This document shows positions 8,135 to 16,437 of a stretch of DNA of 64,000 nt, piece after piece. The stretch's first letter is position 1. Every line of letters starts with the position of its first letter. The stretch covers positions 65,643 to 129,642 of the forward strand of contig DYKO01000004.1 in NCBI GenBank assembly GCA_020722565.1. The letters run 5' to 3'. Source of the DNA: Rikenella microfusus (GTDB lineage Bacteria; Bacteroidota; Bacteroidia; Bacteroidales; Tenuifilaceae). Under the pieces are notes generated by a model. It saw nothing but the letters and a program-made list of their open reading frames with translations. It was not told where the DNA came from and ran no database searches. The position numbers were made by a program, and so were the translations under genes.

Positions 8135-8680
8135 ATGAAACGAACCATTTCAGCCAGCTTAAACGGGAAAGCATTCACGTTTGAGGACGATGCCTACTCA
8201 GCGCTTGAGCGCTACTTAAAACTGCTCGAAAAACATTTTGAAAAAGAGCAGGGAAAAGATGAACTGTTGAGCGATATAGAGAGCCGTATAGCCGAACACT
8301 TTGAAAATTTTCTAAAAGTCCCGGGTCAGGTTATCAACCTAAGTGAGGTAAAACGTGTGATTGGATTAATGGGTATGCCAAATGAAATTGACAGTGCTGA
8401 AACAAATTTAAGCAGTTTTAATGGGAAGAACTATTCAAAACTATACCGCGACGTTGAAAATAGAATTATTGGTGGTGTTTGTTCTGGTATGGGACATTAC
8501 TGGAGGGTTGACCCTATTTTGTTCCGTCTGCTTTTTGTGCTTCTGGCTATTTGGGGCGGAATGGGAATCCTGCTCTATATAGTACTTTGGGTAGTAGTGC
8601 CTCCGGCCATTACCCCGTCACAAAAATTAGAAATGAAGGGCGAGGTTATCAATATAGACAATATTAACCGCAAGAGCTAA
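8135..8680 (+). CDS. small PspC-domain membrane protein
   Basis: 181 residues from the ATG at 8135, chosen because the paralogue at 9053 starts with the matching MK.T sequence; an upstream TTG at 8108 would only add a non-conserved tail. Residues ~1-90 are a cytoplasmic helical module (FEDDAYSALERYLKLLEKHF, GMPNEID). Residues ~100-160 form the PspC domain, with IIGGVCSGMGHYWRVDP and a hydrophobic helix ending in VVVPPA. PspC domains in the phage-shock family sense envelope stress. It leads an operon with a PadR regulator 13 bp downstream and a longer paralogue after that. Confidence 0.88.
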   Translation: MKRTISASLNGKAFTFEDDAYSALERYLKLLEKHFEKEQGKDELLSDIESRIAEHFENFLKVPGQVINLSEVKRVIGLMGMPNEIDSAETNLSSFNGKNYSKLYRDVENRIIGGVCSGMGHYWRVDPILFRLLFVLLAIWGGMGILLYIVLWVVVPPAITPSQKLEMKGEVINIDNINRKS

Positions 8681-8693
8681 TAAATCAACAACT

Positions 8694-9032
8694 ATGGCAT
8701 CGGAAATTGAAAATGCAAAAGCGCAGATGCGCAAAGGGGTGCTAGAACTGTGCGTACTCACTGTGCTCTCACGTGGCGATGCGTATGCCAACGACTTGAT
8801 AAACAAACTTAAAGAGGCCAAAATGATAGTAGTAGAGGGGACCCTTTACCCGCTACTCACCCGTCAAAAAAACGCTGGGCTGCTCAGCTACCGCTGGGAG
8901 GAATCGCCCCAGGGCCCCCCAAGGAAGTACTATTCACTCACCGAAGAGGGTCGTAGCTACCTGAACGAGCTCTTATCGAGTTGGGATGAATTAGCTGAAA
9001 TGGTCAACTCCATTCGGAATAGCGAAAATTAA
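8694..9032 (+). CDS. PadR-family transcriptional regulator
   Basis: 112 residues with the winged-helix fold of PadR: LELCVLTVLSRGDAYAND, then EGTLYPLLTRQKNAGLL as recognition region, then the wing GPPRKYYSLTEEG, then a short dimerisation helix. It sits between two PspC genes, 13 bp after the first and 20 bp before the second, so it is co-transcribed with them. PadR proteins usually repress their own operon and bind short inverted repeats; the TACTATA array over the operon promoter is the obvious candidate site. The signal it answers to is unknown. Confidence 0.93.
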   Translation: MASEIENAKAQMRKGVLELCVLTVLSRGDAYANDLINKLKEAKMIVVEGTLYPLLTRQKNAGLLSYRWEESPQGPPRKYYSLTEEGRSYLNELLSSWDELAEMVNSIRNSEN

Positions 9033-9052
9033 CATTAATAAAACAAAGCCCT

Positions 9053-10600
9053 ATGAAACACACAGTAAATGTTAGTATTGGTGGATTCTCCTTTGTGCTG
9101 GAAGACGATGCCTACTCGCAGCTATCTGCCTATTTAAACGATATCAAAATTCGACTTGGGAATGACAGACTTGCTCAGGAAACGATTAACGATATAGAGA
9201 TCCGAGTTACTGAACTGTTATCGGAAAAAGTAAACACAGGGCAAGCGGTTACACTTGAAATAGTTGACCAAATAATTAATCAGATCGGGCGACCCGAGGA
9301 TATAACAGATGTATCGGGGGAGAATTTTAAACCTAAAAAGCCTAAGCGGTTCTATCGCGACCCTGATGGGTCAATAATTGCAGGGGTTTGCTCAGGGTTA
9401 GCTACGTACTTTAATGTTGATTCACTGGTATTCCGTATCATCTTTTTGGCCCTGATCTTTGCAAATGGGTTAGGCATTCTTTTATATTTTATACTATGGA
9501 TTGCTCTACCCAATGCCGTTACCCCTTTCCAAAAAATGGAAATGATGGGTGAAGGAATGAGTTTTGAAGAGATGGGGGAAAAGGTAAAGAGAGAATACGA
9601 AGAGGCTTCCGAACGCCTTAAGAAATCGAAAACTGGGAATTTTATACAAAAAATCTTTTCGCTCATAGGCCAAATTCTTCTGTATATTCTTAAAGCAGCA
9701 TTTATTGCTGTTAAAGCGATATCAATTTTAATTGGCGTTATTCTAATAATTGCAATGGTACTACTTTTTGTTGCATTTGTTGGAGCAACATTTTTCGGCA
9801 CCTACCTTTTAAACTCATCGATGGGGGAAATTGGATTATCGCTGAACCAAATTGTAACCTCGATGCTTGAAATTAGTAGTAGCTACTGGGTAACCATTCC
9901 TATCTTTCTGCTTTTTGCAATACCCATTCTTGCCCTTATCTACGCAGGTGTTCGAATAATTTTCCGATTTAAAGCAAAGGATGCCCTTTTAGGAATTATT
10001 GCAGCTGTTATTTGGGTTACATCGGTTGTGACCCTATCGCTTACCATATTTTACCAGGCAAGAAGCCTTGCGGTAAGAGAAAATGTTAAGACCACACAAA
10101 CCCTAAGAGTGTCGTCTAAAACAAAATTATTATATCTTAAAAGTTTTAACTACCCTATTGATAGCATCAACAATAGGGAACTATTAAATATTTTTGACAT
10201 GAAGTTGGTTGAAATTAATGGTGCCAAAAGACTTGTAGGCATACCTACGCTTTCCATAAAGAAAAGTGATGATGAATATCCTAGCATTGAGGTTGTTCGG
10301 CAGTCGAGGGGAATAAACCATATTACTGCCCGCTACAATGCCAAAGCCATTGATTACGGTATTACCTATAGCGACACCATAATTACTTTTGATCCGTTAT
10401 ACATTATGCCTCAGGACACCAAGTGGAAGAATCAAAAATTAACTATAAACCTTTACCTACCAGAAGGGTACGGTGTTTCCCTTGATAGCACCATGCTTGA
10501 TATACTCGGTGATAATCAGCCATTTAGCAGCTACTGGCCCGACGAAATGATTGGTAAAACCTGGGTTATGACTTACAGTGGGCTTAGGGTTAAACGATAA
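9053..10600 (+). CDS. PspC-domain multi-pass membrane protein
   Basis: 515 residues. The first ~90 residues repeat the helical module of the upstream gene (FVLEDDAYSQLSAYLNDIKI, IGRPEDI). PspC follows at ~100-165 (IIAGVCSGLATYFNVDSLVF, ILWIALPNA). Then come a charged linker (~170-200) and four hydrophobic stretches at roughly 205-240, 242-262, 285-305 and 315-335. A soluble beta-rich C-terminal domain (~345-515) resembles the adhesin-like tails often joined to PspC in Bacteroidota and is probably periplasmic. With the small PspC protein and PadR it forms a three-gene envelope-stress module; that role is inference. Confidence 0.9.
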   Translation: MKHTVNVSIGGFSFVLEDDAYSQLSAYLNDIKIRLGNDRLAQETINDIEIRVTELLSEKVNTGQAVTLEIVDQIINQIGRPEDITDVSGENFKPKKPKRFYRDPDGSIIAGVCSGLATYFNVDSLVFRIIFLALIFANGLGILLYFILWIALPNAVTPFQKMEMMGEGMSFEEMGEKVKREYEEASERLKKSKTGNFIQKIFSLIGQILLYILKAAFIAVKAISILIGVILIIAMVLLFVAFVGATFFGTYLLNSSMGEIGLSLNQIVTSMLEISSSYWVTIPIFLLFAIPILALIYAGVRIIFRFKAKDALLGIIAAVIWVTSVVTLSLTIFYQARSLAVRENVKTTQTLRVSSKTKLLYLKSFNYPIDSINNRELLNIFDMKLVEINGAKRLVGIPTLSIKKSDDEYPSIEVVRQSRGINHITARYNAKAIDYGITYSDTIITFDPLYIMPQDTKWKNQKLTINLYLPEGYGVSLDSTMLDILGDNQPFSSYWPDEMIGKTWVMTYSGLRVKR

Positions 10601-10622
10601 AAGAATAAAATTGACAAAAAAA

Positions 10623-10654
10623 TTTGTAAGCAAAAAAAATTACTATTACTTTTG
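10623..10654 (+). promoter_or_regulatory. promoter of tRNA-Gln
   Basis: TTTG at 10623-10626, 20 bp, then TACTTTTG at 10647-10654: full match to the Bacteroidota housekeeping consensus TTTG-N19/20-TAnnTTTG. It ends 24 bp before the mature tRNA. Confidence 0.85.
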
Positions 10655-10678
10655 CACCGCTTTAAACAGCAATAGGCT

Positions 10679-10749
10679 TGACCTATGGTGTAATGGTAGC
10701 ACAGCAGATTTTGGTTCTGTTAGTCTAGGTTCGAATCCTGGTAGGTCAA
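10679..10749 (+). tRNA. tRNA-Gln (anticodon TTG)
   Basis: A perfect 7-bp acceptor stem (TGACCTA / TAGGTCA), D arm GTGTAATGGTAGCAC, anticodon stem GCAGA/TCTGT with loop TTTTGGT giving anticodon TTG for CAA codons, and a T arm with loop TTCGAAT. The discriminator base is A; CCA is not encoded. It has its own promoter and terminator and stands alone. Confidence 0.96.
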
Positions 10750-10752
10750 CAA

Positions 10753-10780
10753 AACCTTGGTTTCTAAACCAAGGTTTTTT
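10753..10780. terminator. bidirectional terminator between tRNA-Gln and the MBOAT gene
   Basis: A perfect 10-bp stem AACCTTGGTT / AACCAAGGTT with a TCTA loop, flanked by A residues on the left and T residues on the right. It serves the tRNA on the plus strand and the MBOAT gene (stop at 10789) on the minus strand. Confidence 0.9.
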
Positions 10781-10788
10781 CTTTTAAA

Positions 10789-12258
10789 TTAAAATCGGAA
10801 ATATATAAACGGTTGCAGCTCAGAGGTTCGGAACTGGATGATAAGAACAACCAAAACTAGCGCAACTAAAACTTTGGCAGGGAATGGTAATGCAATATAT
10901 GCTCCTCGGGCTCTCTCTTTAATGGAAACAGGAAACCAATGTAAGATAAACCCTATTAACATCAATCCAAAAATATTTTTATATTCCGCAATAACCTTAA
11001 ACGTAAGGTTTGCTCCAAAATCGAAAACAATATGCCAAAGCATATCAAGAGCAGCGCTAAAATCAGCTGCTCTAAAAAATATCCAGGCGAAACAAACAAT
11101 ATGAAACGTAATTACTGCCTTTGCGAATCGAAAAAGGAATTGCGAATGGTGAATTTTTGTTTTTTTTAAACTTCCTATGGCTTTTTCAACAGCCAAACCC
11201 AAGCCATGAATGCCGCCCCAAACCACAAACTTTAGATGTGCGCCGTGCCATAAACCTCCCAGCAGCATGGTTACCATAAGGTTTAAGTAAGTTCGGAACC
11301 GCCCTTTTCGGTTCCCTCCTAAGGGAATGTAAAGGTAATCGCGCAGCCATGATGATAGTGAGATGTGCCAACGGTGCCAAAAATCGGTGAGGCTGGTTGC
11401 CTTATAGGGCGAATTGAAGTTAATGGGCAACCTAAAGCCCAGTAGAAGTGCAAGCCCAATGGCTATGTCGGTATAACCTGAAAAATCAGAGTAAATTTGG
11501 AGAGCATAACCATACATGGCCATCAAATTCTCAAAGCCTGTATAGGATAATGGATTGTCAAAAATTCTATCTACATAATTTACTGATAGATAGTCTGAAA
11601 TAATCATCTTTTTTATCAATCCTGCAAGAATAAGAAAAATGGCATGACCAAATTCCTGACGGGTTAGCGAATATTTTCGATAGATTTGCGGAATAAACTC
11701 GGCAGCTCTCACAATTGGCCCCGCTACCAGCTGGGGAAAAAATGAAACATAAAAGGCAAAATCGATAATGTTACTAATTGGAGCAACCTTTCCCCGGTAA
11801 ACATCAACGGTATAGCTGATGGTTTGAAAGGTATAAAATGAAATCCCCACGGGTAGGAAAATTGTTGAAGAATCGAAATTGCTTCCAGTTAGACTATTTG
11901 CCCAGAGGGCAAGATGATTTACAACCGTTAAATTTGTTCCCAGTATTAAGTTTATTGTATCCACCCAAAAGTAAGCATATTTAAAATAGGATAGCACCAG
12001 TAGGTTAATAGTTACGCTAAGCCCAACATAAAAACGAGACCAGTTGGAATTTTGCGATTTGGCAATCAAAATAGCTAGTGCATAATCGACCAGCGTTGAA
12101 AAAAGCAACAAAATAAAGAAAAGGCCGCTTGACTTAAAGTAAAAGAATAAGCTGAATATCAAAAGGTAAAAACTGCGAAAATTAATGCGTTGGTAAACGA
12201 ATGAATAACCAAAAAGCAAAACAGTAAAAAATGCCCAGAACGAGAGGTTTGTGAACAT
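10789..12258 (-). CDS. MBOAT-family membrane O-acyltransferase (AlgI-like)
   Basis: 489 residues from Met at 12258; an in-frame ATG at 12321, 5 bp after the upstream stop, would add 21 polar residues that the family lacks, but coupling makes it possible. Some ten or more hydrophobic segments are visible. The signature DFWHRWHISLSSWLRDYLYI and the invariant His of LWHGAH (~residue 335) are present. AlgI-type proteins move acyl groups, usually acetyl, across the inner membrane onto envelope polysaccharide or peptidoglycan. The two upstream genes encode SGNH enzymes that would complete transfer outside the membrane, as AlgJ/AlgX or PatB do. The substrate is not deducible. Confidence 0.92.
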   Translation of the reverse strand: MFTNLSFWAFFTVLLFGYSFVYQRINFRSFYLLIFSLFFYFKSSGLFFILLLFSTLVDYALAILIAKSQNSNWSRFYVGLSVTINLLVLSYFKYAYFWVDTINLILGTNLTVVNHLALWANSLTGSNFDSSTIFLPVGISFYTFQTISYTVDVYRGKVAPISNIIDFAFYVSFFPQLVAGPIVRAAEFIPQIYRKYSLTRQEFGHAIFLILAGLIKKMIISDYLSVNYVDRIFDNPLSYTGFENLMAMYGYALQIYSDFSGYTDIAIGLALLLGFRLPINFNSPYKATSLTDFWHRWHISLSSWLRDYLYIPLGGNRKGRFRTYLNLMVTMLLGGLWHGAHLKFVVWGGIHGLGLAVEKAIGSLKKTKIHHSQFLFRFAKAVITFHIVCFAWIFFRAADFSAALDMLWHIVFDFGANLTFKVIAEYKNIFGLMLIGFILHWFPVSIKERARGAYIALPFPAKVLVALVLVVLIIQFRTSELQPFIYFRF

Positions 12259-12326
12259 CAAGGAATCACCTTCGGTATAGGAACAGAAACGGGAAACGGT
12301 ATCGACTAAGTAGCTCGCCATAGCTA

Positions 12327-13520
12327 TTACTCAATAAAATTGCTATTATAAAGAGCAGTAAAAAGTAGGTTAGCCTGAAGTTGGTATCCCATAGTTGAAA
12401 GGTGAATTCCATCGGGTGCTGCCAGGCTTTGCTGCATCCACTTTTCAATACTACCACTTCCGCCCATTAGTGAATAAAAGTCCCAAACCGCAACGTTGCA
12501 ATACTCTGCACATCTACACATAATTTCCGAAACTTTATCGACATTCGGGTTGCTTTGAGAACTTTTTAGCAAATGATCATTGGGAGTGGTTAAAATAATT
12601 GCTGCATTATGTGCAGAACGCTTTATTCGGTCAATAATCAGCTGCAGCGATTTTGCGAATCTAACGCTGCTGAACTGGTTGCTATATGCGTTATTTGTAC
12701 CAAGAGTCAGAATAATCAAATTGGAATAAATGGTTTTGAGTTTTAAATCAAGCAAACGAGCATTAAGGTAAGCTATAGTTGTTGCTCCATTGAGGCCTGC
12801 TGTGCTTAAGGATAAAGATGCCTGTGTGTCCCAAAGGTACAATCCGCTAATGGCAATTTCAAAGTTAGCATTTGTATTCGGGGCGATACAAACGCTATCG
12901 ACAGCACTTTCAAATTCATATACTACATAATCATGTTTTTTTTCTATCAGCTTAGCTGGGTAATTTGAGTTAGCAACTGGCCAAACTTTACCCTTAAGGC
13001 TTTGATAAAATATACGGATACGGTTAAAACGGGTATCAGTTCCATTATCAGCGGAAACCCTAATCCAAAAAACTGTCTTGGGGTCAGAGGTTTGAACAAT
13101 GGCTCCACTCAATTCTGCATTTATAGGTTCCCTAGAACCGTTTATTTTATTAAAACTCCACTGCCCTAAATGCGATGATTTATAACCTACGGGATCATGT
13201 ATTTTTAAGATTGAATAGGGAAATACAAAACCTATTGAAGCAGGATCCCAACCAAAACGTTTGGCAAAAAGTTTCCGGAGCTCATCGGCAAAAAAACCAG
13301 CCTGAACATACGAATCGCCAATTTGAATAATGGATAAAGGTTTATAACCATCAAGAAAAATAGAAGGGTTAAAGTTAACCACCGCATTCCCATCAACATT
13401 AAATGGCAATATAGTTTTTACGTTAATTAAAGGCTTCTGTGTTAACATTAAGGGAAATAGCAAGCAAGTTATTGTAAACACACCCTTTACAATTCTCATT
13501 ATTTTAGCTGAAGTGATCAT
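12327..13520 (-). CDS. exported SGNH/GDSL hydrolase-like protein
   Basis: 397 residues with an N-terminal hydrophobic export signal (~9-25). SGNH blocks are all visible: QIGDSYVQAG with the nucleophile Ser, TLGTNNAYS with the block III Asn, and DGIHLSTMGY with the Asp and His of the catalytic triad. A ~120-residue insertion rich in beta structure lies between blocks I and III. It overlaps the preceding SGNH gene by 4 bp (ATGA) and is 5-68 bp from the MBOAT gene, so the three are one transcription unit. It probably acts as periplasmic O-acetyltransferase or esterase on the glycan fed by the MBOAT protein. Confidence 0.85.
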   Translation of the reverse strand: MITSAKIMRIVKGVFTITCLLFPLMLTQKPLINVKTILPFNVDGNAVVNFNPSIFLDGYKPLSIIQIGDSYVQAGFFADELRKLFAKRFGWDPASIGFVFPYSILKIHDPVGYKSSHLGQWSFNKINGSREPINAELSGAIVQTSDPKTVFWIRVSADNGTDTRFNRIRIFYQSLKGKVWPVANSNYPAKLIEKKHDYVVYEFESAVDSVCIAPNTNANFEIAISGLYLWDTQASLSLSTAGLNGATTIAYLNARLLDLKLKTIYSNLIILTLGTNNAYSNQFSSVRFAKSLQLIIDRIKRSAHNAAIILTTPNDHLLKSSQSNPNVDKVSEIMCRCAEYCNVAVWDFYSLMGGSGSIEKWMQQSLAAPDGIHLSTMGYQLQANLLFTALYNSNFIE

Positions 13521-15001
13521 CTTGCTATACCCTTATCAGAAGTGATAAATGATTCCGGTTGCGTTTCAGTAGAACTCCAACTCAAGTATTGGAGCAAAGA
13601 TTCTGATAATGCTTTCCCGAATAGCTGTGCTCCCCTATGCGTAAAATGTGTATAATCCTTGGTTGCCAGCGCAGGGCTGGCATTAACCCAATCGATAATA
13701 GCTCCCCTTCCTCCCATGGCACTTAATCCGTTCCAAAAATTTACGCCTTGTCTCAGAGCAGCACTACGTTGTGCATTAAGCACAAGCTCAACACTGGGAT
13801 AGGACTGAAGTAGGCCATCGATACGCGATACCATATCGGAAACCCCAACTACAAGTATGTCGGCTTTAGGAGCTATTTGCTTAAGGGTCACAATCTGGTT
13901 GCTCATCAAATCCTCATAATACTTGTAGTTCGACAAGTTTGCTGGTACCACATTAATCCCAAACTGAAGTATAACAAGACGAATATTAAGTTGCTCATAG
14001 AGCTGTGAGGCCAAATCTCTGTCGAGAGAGGAAAAGAAGTTGCCTGATGACCCCCTAATGGGTATGTTACAAACGCTTACGCCACTATTCGATTCGGCAA
14101 ACAGGCCGTAAAAGTTTACTTGCGATGGATTTTTGATTTCAACTTGAACTTTTGAGAATGCCGATGGTAGATTAGCAGAAATATGAGCAATTCCGTCAGT
14201 TTTAGAACAATCGGTTTGCTGAATTAGCGTTCCATCGGCATAAATATTAATGGTAAATGAAGAATCAGCTTTGCCGTAAAGTATTAATAATTTAGTAAAT
14301 AGTTGATATGATCTCACCCTAACATCAAACACCCTGCGAAACGAGGCTGATGGCTGCAATGTGGCAAAAGCCCCCAGTAAGCATTCCGACTTTTTGTTGC
14401 GTCCGGCATTCATAATCGATACATACCTCCAGTCATTGGAATAGTTAACTGAAATACCAGCGGGCATAGGGGTAGTAGTGGATAAGGGTAATAAGCCAAT
14501 GCCTTTCCCCCCGTAGCTGCGCTGAAGGCTACTGCGAAGTTCTGAAGTTACTCGGTCAACCTCTATCTGTGAATCCCCAAAATGAAGCACACGAACAACG
14601 GCATTGTTGTTATCAAGCGATTTCAGTGATTTGATAAAATTTGTGAGCTTTGAATTCGGGTTGTCCGATTCGATGCTAACCGCTGAAACCCCTAACTTTT
14701 TCAAAGTGGCTGATTCTTCATTTTTTTTAATTAAATGGCTATCAAGAACATTACTAGGTATCCTGATCATTGCATCGGAATGAGCACTAACTCTTTTTGA
14801 TGCAGTATCAAATTGCTCCTGTGCTACCAATAATAAAGTATCTCCTGTAATATGTTTGCGCTCACCGTTAAGTTCAGGAAGAGGGAATTGCACATCAGCA
14901 AAACCCAACCTAAGATTGCTTTGGGGCAAAACCGATGCTATTGCAAAATATAAGGCTGCAATCATAATCAGTAAAAGCAAAGCATGGTAGGGTTTACTCA
15001 T
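13517..15001 (-). CDS. exported SGNH/GDSL hydrolase-like protein, large form
   Basis: 494 residues from the ATG at 15001 (a TTG three codons earlier is less likely). One N-terminal membrane anchor or signal (~8-25) precedes a ~110-residue low-conservation region. Then come HFGDSQIEVD (nucleophile Ser), LQFGINVVP (block III) and DYTHFTHRGAQLFG (Asp and His). So the triad looks intact, as in its partner. First gene of the SGNH-SGNH-MBOAT operon. Two SGNH proteins beside one MBOAT protein suggest either two transfer steps or transferase plus esterase; sequence alone cannot decide. Confidence 0.83.
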   Translation of the reverse strand: MSKPYHALLLLIMIAALYFAIASVLPQSNLRLGFADVQFPLPELNGERKHITGDTLLLVAQEQFDTASKRVSAHSDAMIRIPSNVLDSHLIKKNEESATLKKLGVSAVSIESDNPNSKLTNFIKSLKSLDNNNAVVRVLHFGDSQIEVDRVTSELRSSLQRSYGGKGIGLLPLSTTTPMPAGISVNYSNDWRYVSIMNAGRNKKSECLLGAFATLQPSASFRRVFDVRVRSYQLFTKLLILYGKADSSFTINIYADGTLIQQTDCSKTDGIAHISANLPSAFSKVQVEIKNPSQVNFYGLFAESNSGVSVCNIPIRGSSGNFFSSLDRDLASQLYEQLNIRLVILQFGINVVPANLSNYKYYEDLMSNQIVTLKQIAPKADILVVGVSDMVSRIDGLLQSYPSVELVLNAQRSAALRQGVNFWNGLSAMGGRGAIIDWVNASPALATKDYTHFTHRGAQLFGKALSESLLQYLSWSSTETQPESFITSDKGIAR

Positions 15002-15209
15002 TTTATGCAATAATCTTTTTTTAATCTACAAATATTATTTTATCAACGTACAAAAAATGTAAATATGAACAAAAAGTTAATGAAATCAGATAATAGGGAT
15101 TTAAATGTAACTTATTTTGATAAAAAATGTATATTGGGAGTCAATTAAAGTTTATCAGGCTTGTTTTTTAAAGTGATAGTTAGTAATTTACAATGATTTT
15201 TTTTGGGGT

Positions 15210-15566
15210 ATGTTAAAAGTTCTGCATAATCCACGCTGTGCTACTAGTCGCAAAGGGTTGGAATACCTACGTTCTAGAACTGATAAATTTGAAATAATTC
15301 ATTATTTAAATCAAGGACTAACCATCGAAACCATTAAAGAAATTTTTCTAAAATCGAATCTAAAACCCATTGATTTGGTTAGGACACAGGAAAGTTACTA
15401 CAAAAAGTACCTAAAGGGGAAAAGTTTTACACAGGAGGAATGGATAAACATTATAAAAGAAAATCCTAAATTGCTTAAGCGTCCAATTATTATTGGGAAA
15501 TACCGAGCAGTTATAGGCGATCTTCCTGAAAATATTGAAAATATACTAACTACAATTGAGCCATGA
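15210..15566 (+). CDS. ArsC-family thioredoxin-fold reductase-like protein
   Basis: 118 residues, full length for ArsC/Spx/YffB. The active-site loop is HNPRCATSRKG with the catalytic Cys at ~11, and the distal part keeps the RPII motif and the IGDLPENI tail that matches the GRPPE region of arsenate reductases. It may reduce arsenate or another thiol substrate, but no ars operon genes adjoin it, and many family members have no proven role. The TGA overlaps the ATG of the CAP-protein gene by 4 bp, so the two are co-translated. Confidence 0.88.
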   Translation: MLKVLHNPRCATSRKGLEYLRSRTDKFEIIHYLNQGLTIETIKEIFLKSNLKPIDLVRTQESYYKKYLKGKSFTQEEWINIIKENPKLLKRPIIIGKYRAVIGDLPENIENILTTIEP

Positions 15567-16417
15567 TGCGATTTATTAGACCATTACTGATATTTGTTTT
15601 TACGGGATTTGCCATCCATGTTTTATTGGCACAAAATGCCGATTTGATTAACATGGAAAGGGAAATTCTTAAAATGGTAAATGAGCATAGAAGGTCTATT
15701 GGGAAAGGAGAATTAGTATTTAACGATTATATAAGGAAAGAGGCATATACCCACTCTTTAAATATGGCCAATGGAAAGATTCCCTTTAGCCATAAGGGAT
15801 TCGATGAGCGGTTTAATCGGTTAAGTGGATTCTTAGATATTACACAGGGTGCCGAGAACATTGCCAATGGCCCGCTAAATGCCAAGCATATAGTAAGCGG
15901 ATGGCTGGCAAGCCCTGCTCATAGAATGAATATTGAAGACGATTTTAACCTAACGGGTATTGGAATTGCCCAAGCTCCAAATGGAAGCTACTTTTACACC
16001 CAAATCTTTGTTCGTAGCGCCGAAAAGCCCAAAGTGGTTCCAACTGAATATGAGGCAGAGCTATTACGTTTGATAAACGAGCATCGCTACAAACTTGATC
16101 TAAAGCCCATAAAAAATGATGAGACCATACACGCCGAAGCACTAAAATACTCTCAACTCATGGCAGCCGGTAAGGCACCCATTGGCCCTCCCAGTTTTGA
16201 TAGCCCCATTAAATCGCTTTTACGTAAGTTTAACGCCTCAAAAATGGTGGAACTTATTGGATACGATTACATCAAGCCAAAGGATCTTTTTGATTCGTGG
16301 TTAACAAGCACCAAGCAGCGCGATATAATAGAGGGGAACTACAATCTTACAGGAATAGGTGTGGTACAATCGGCCGATGGAAAAGTTTTTGTCACACAGG
16401 TTTTTCTGCTTCAGTAA
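15563..16417 (+). CDS. secreted protein with two CAP (SCP/PR-1) domains
   Basis: 284 residues. A signal peptide (~1-23, ending near LLAQ) precedes two tandem CAP domains. Domain 1 (~30-150) keeps the cavity residues: SHKG His, GAEN Glu and the His of SPAHRMNI. Domain 2 (~155-284) keeps the fold landmarks (INEHR, LTGIGVVQS, VTQVF) but has APIGPPSF where the first His is expected and TKQRD where the second is, so its site is degenerate. Bacterial CAP proteins are exported and mostly of unknown activity. Coupled to the ArsC-family gene; fumarase follows 20 bp later. Confidence 0.9.
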   Translation: MMRFIRPLLIFVFTGFAIHVLLAQNADLINMEREILKMVNEHRRSIGKGELVFNDYIRKEAYTHSLNMANGKIPFSHKGFDERFNRLSGFLDITQGAENIANGPLNAKHIVSGWLASPAHRMNIEDDFNLTGIGIAQAPNGSYFYTQIFVRSAEKPKVVPTEYEAELLRLINEHRYKLDLKPIKNDETIHAEALKYSQLMAAGKAPIGPPSFDSPIKSLLRKFNASKMVELIGYDYIKPKDLFDSWLTSTKQRDIIEGNYNLTGIGVVQSADGKVFVTQVFLLQ

Positions 16418-16437
16418 CCTAAACAATTCAAATTGAT

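Noticed and set aside
10578-10787. 69-codon frame across the tRNA-Gln gene
   Set aside because: It reads through the promoter, tRNA and terminator, so it cannot be a real gene.
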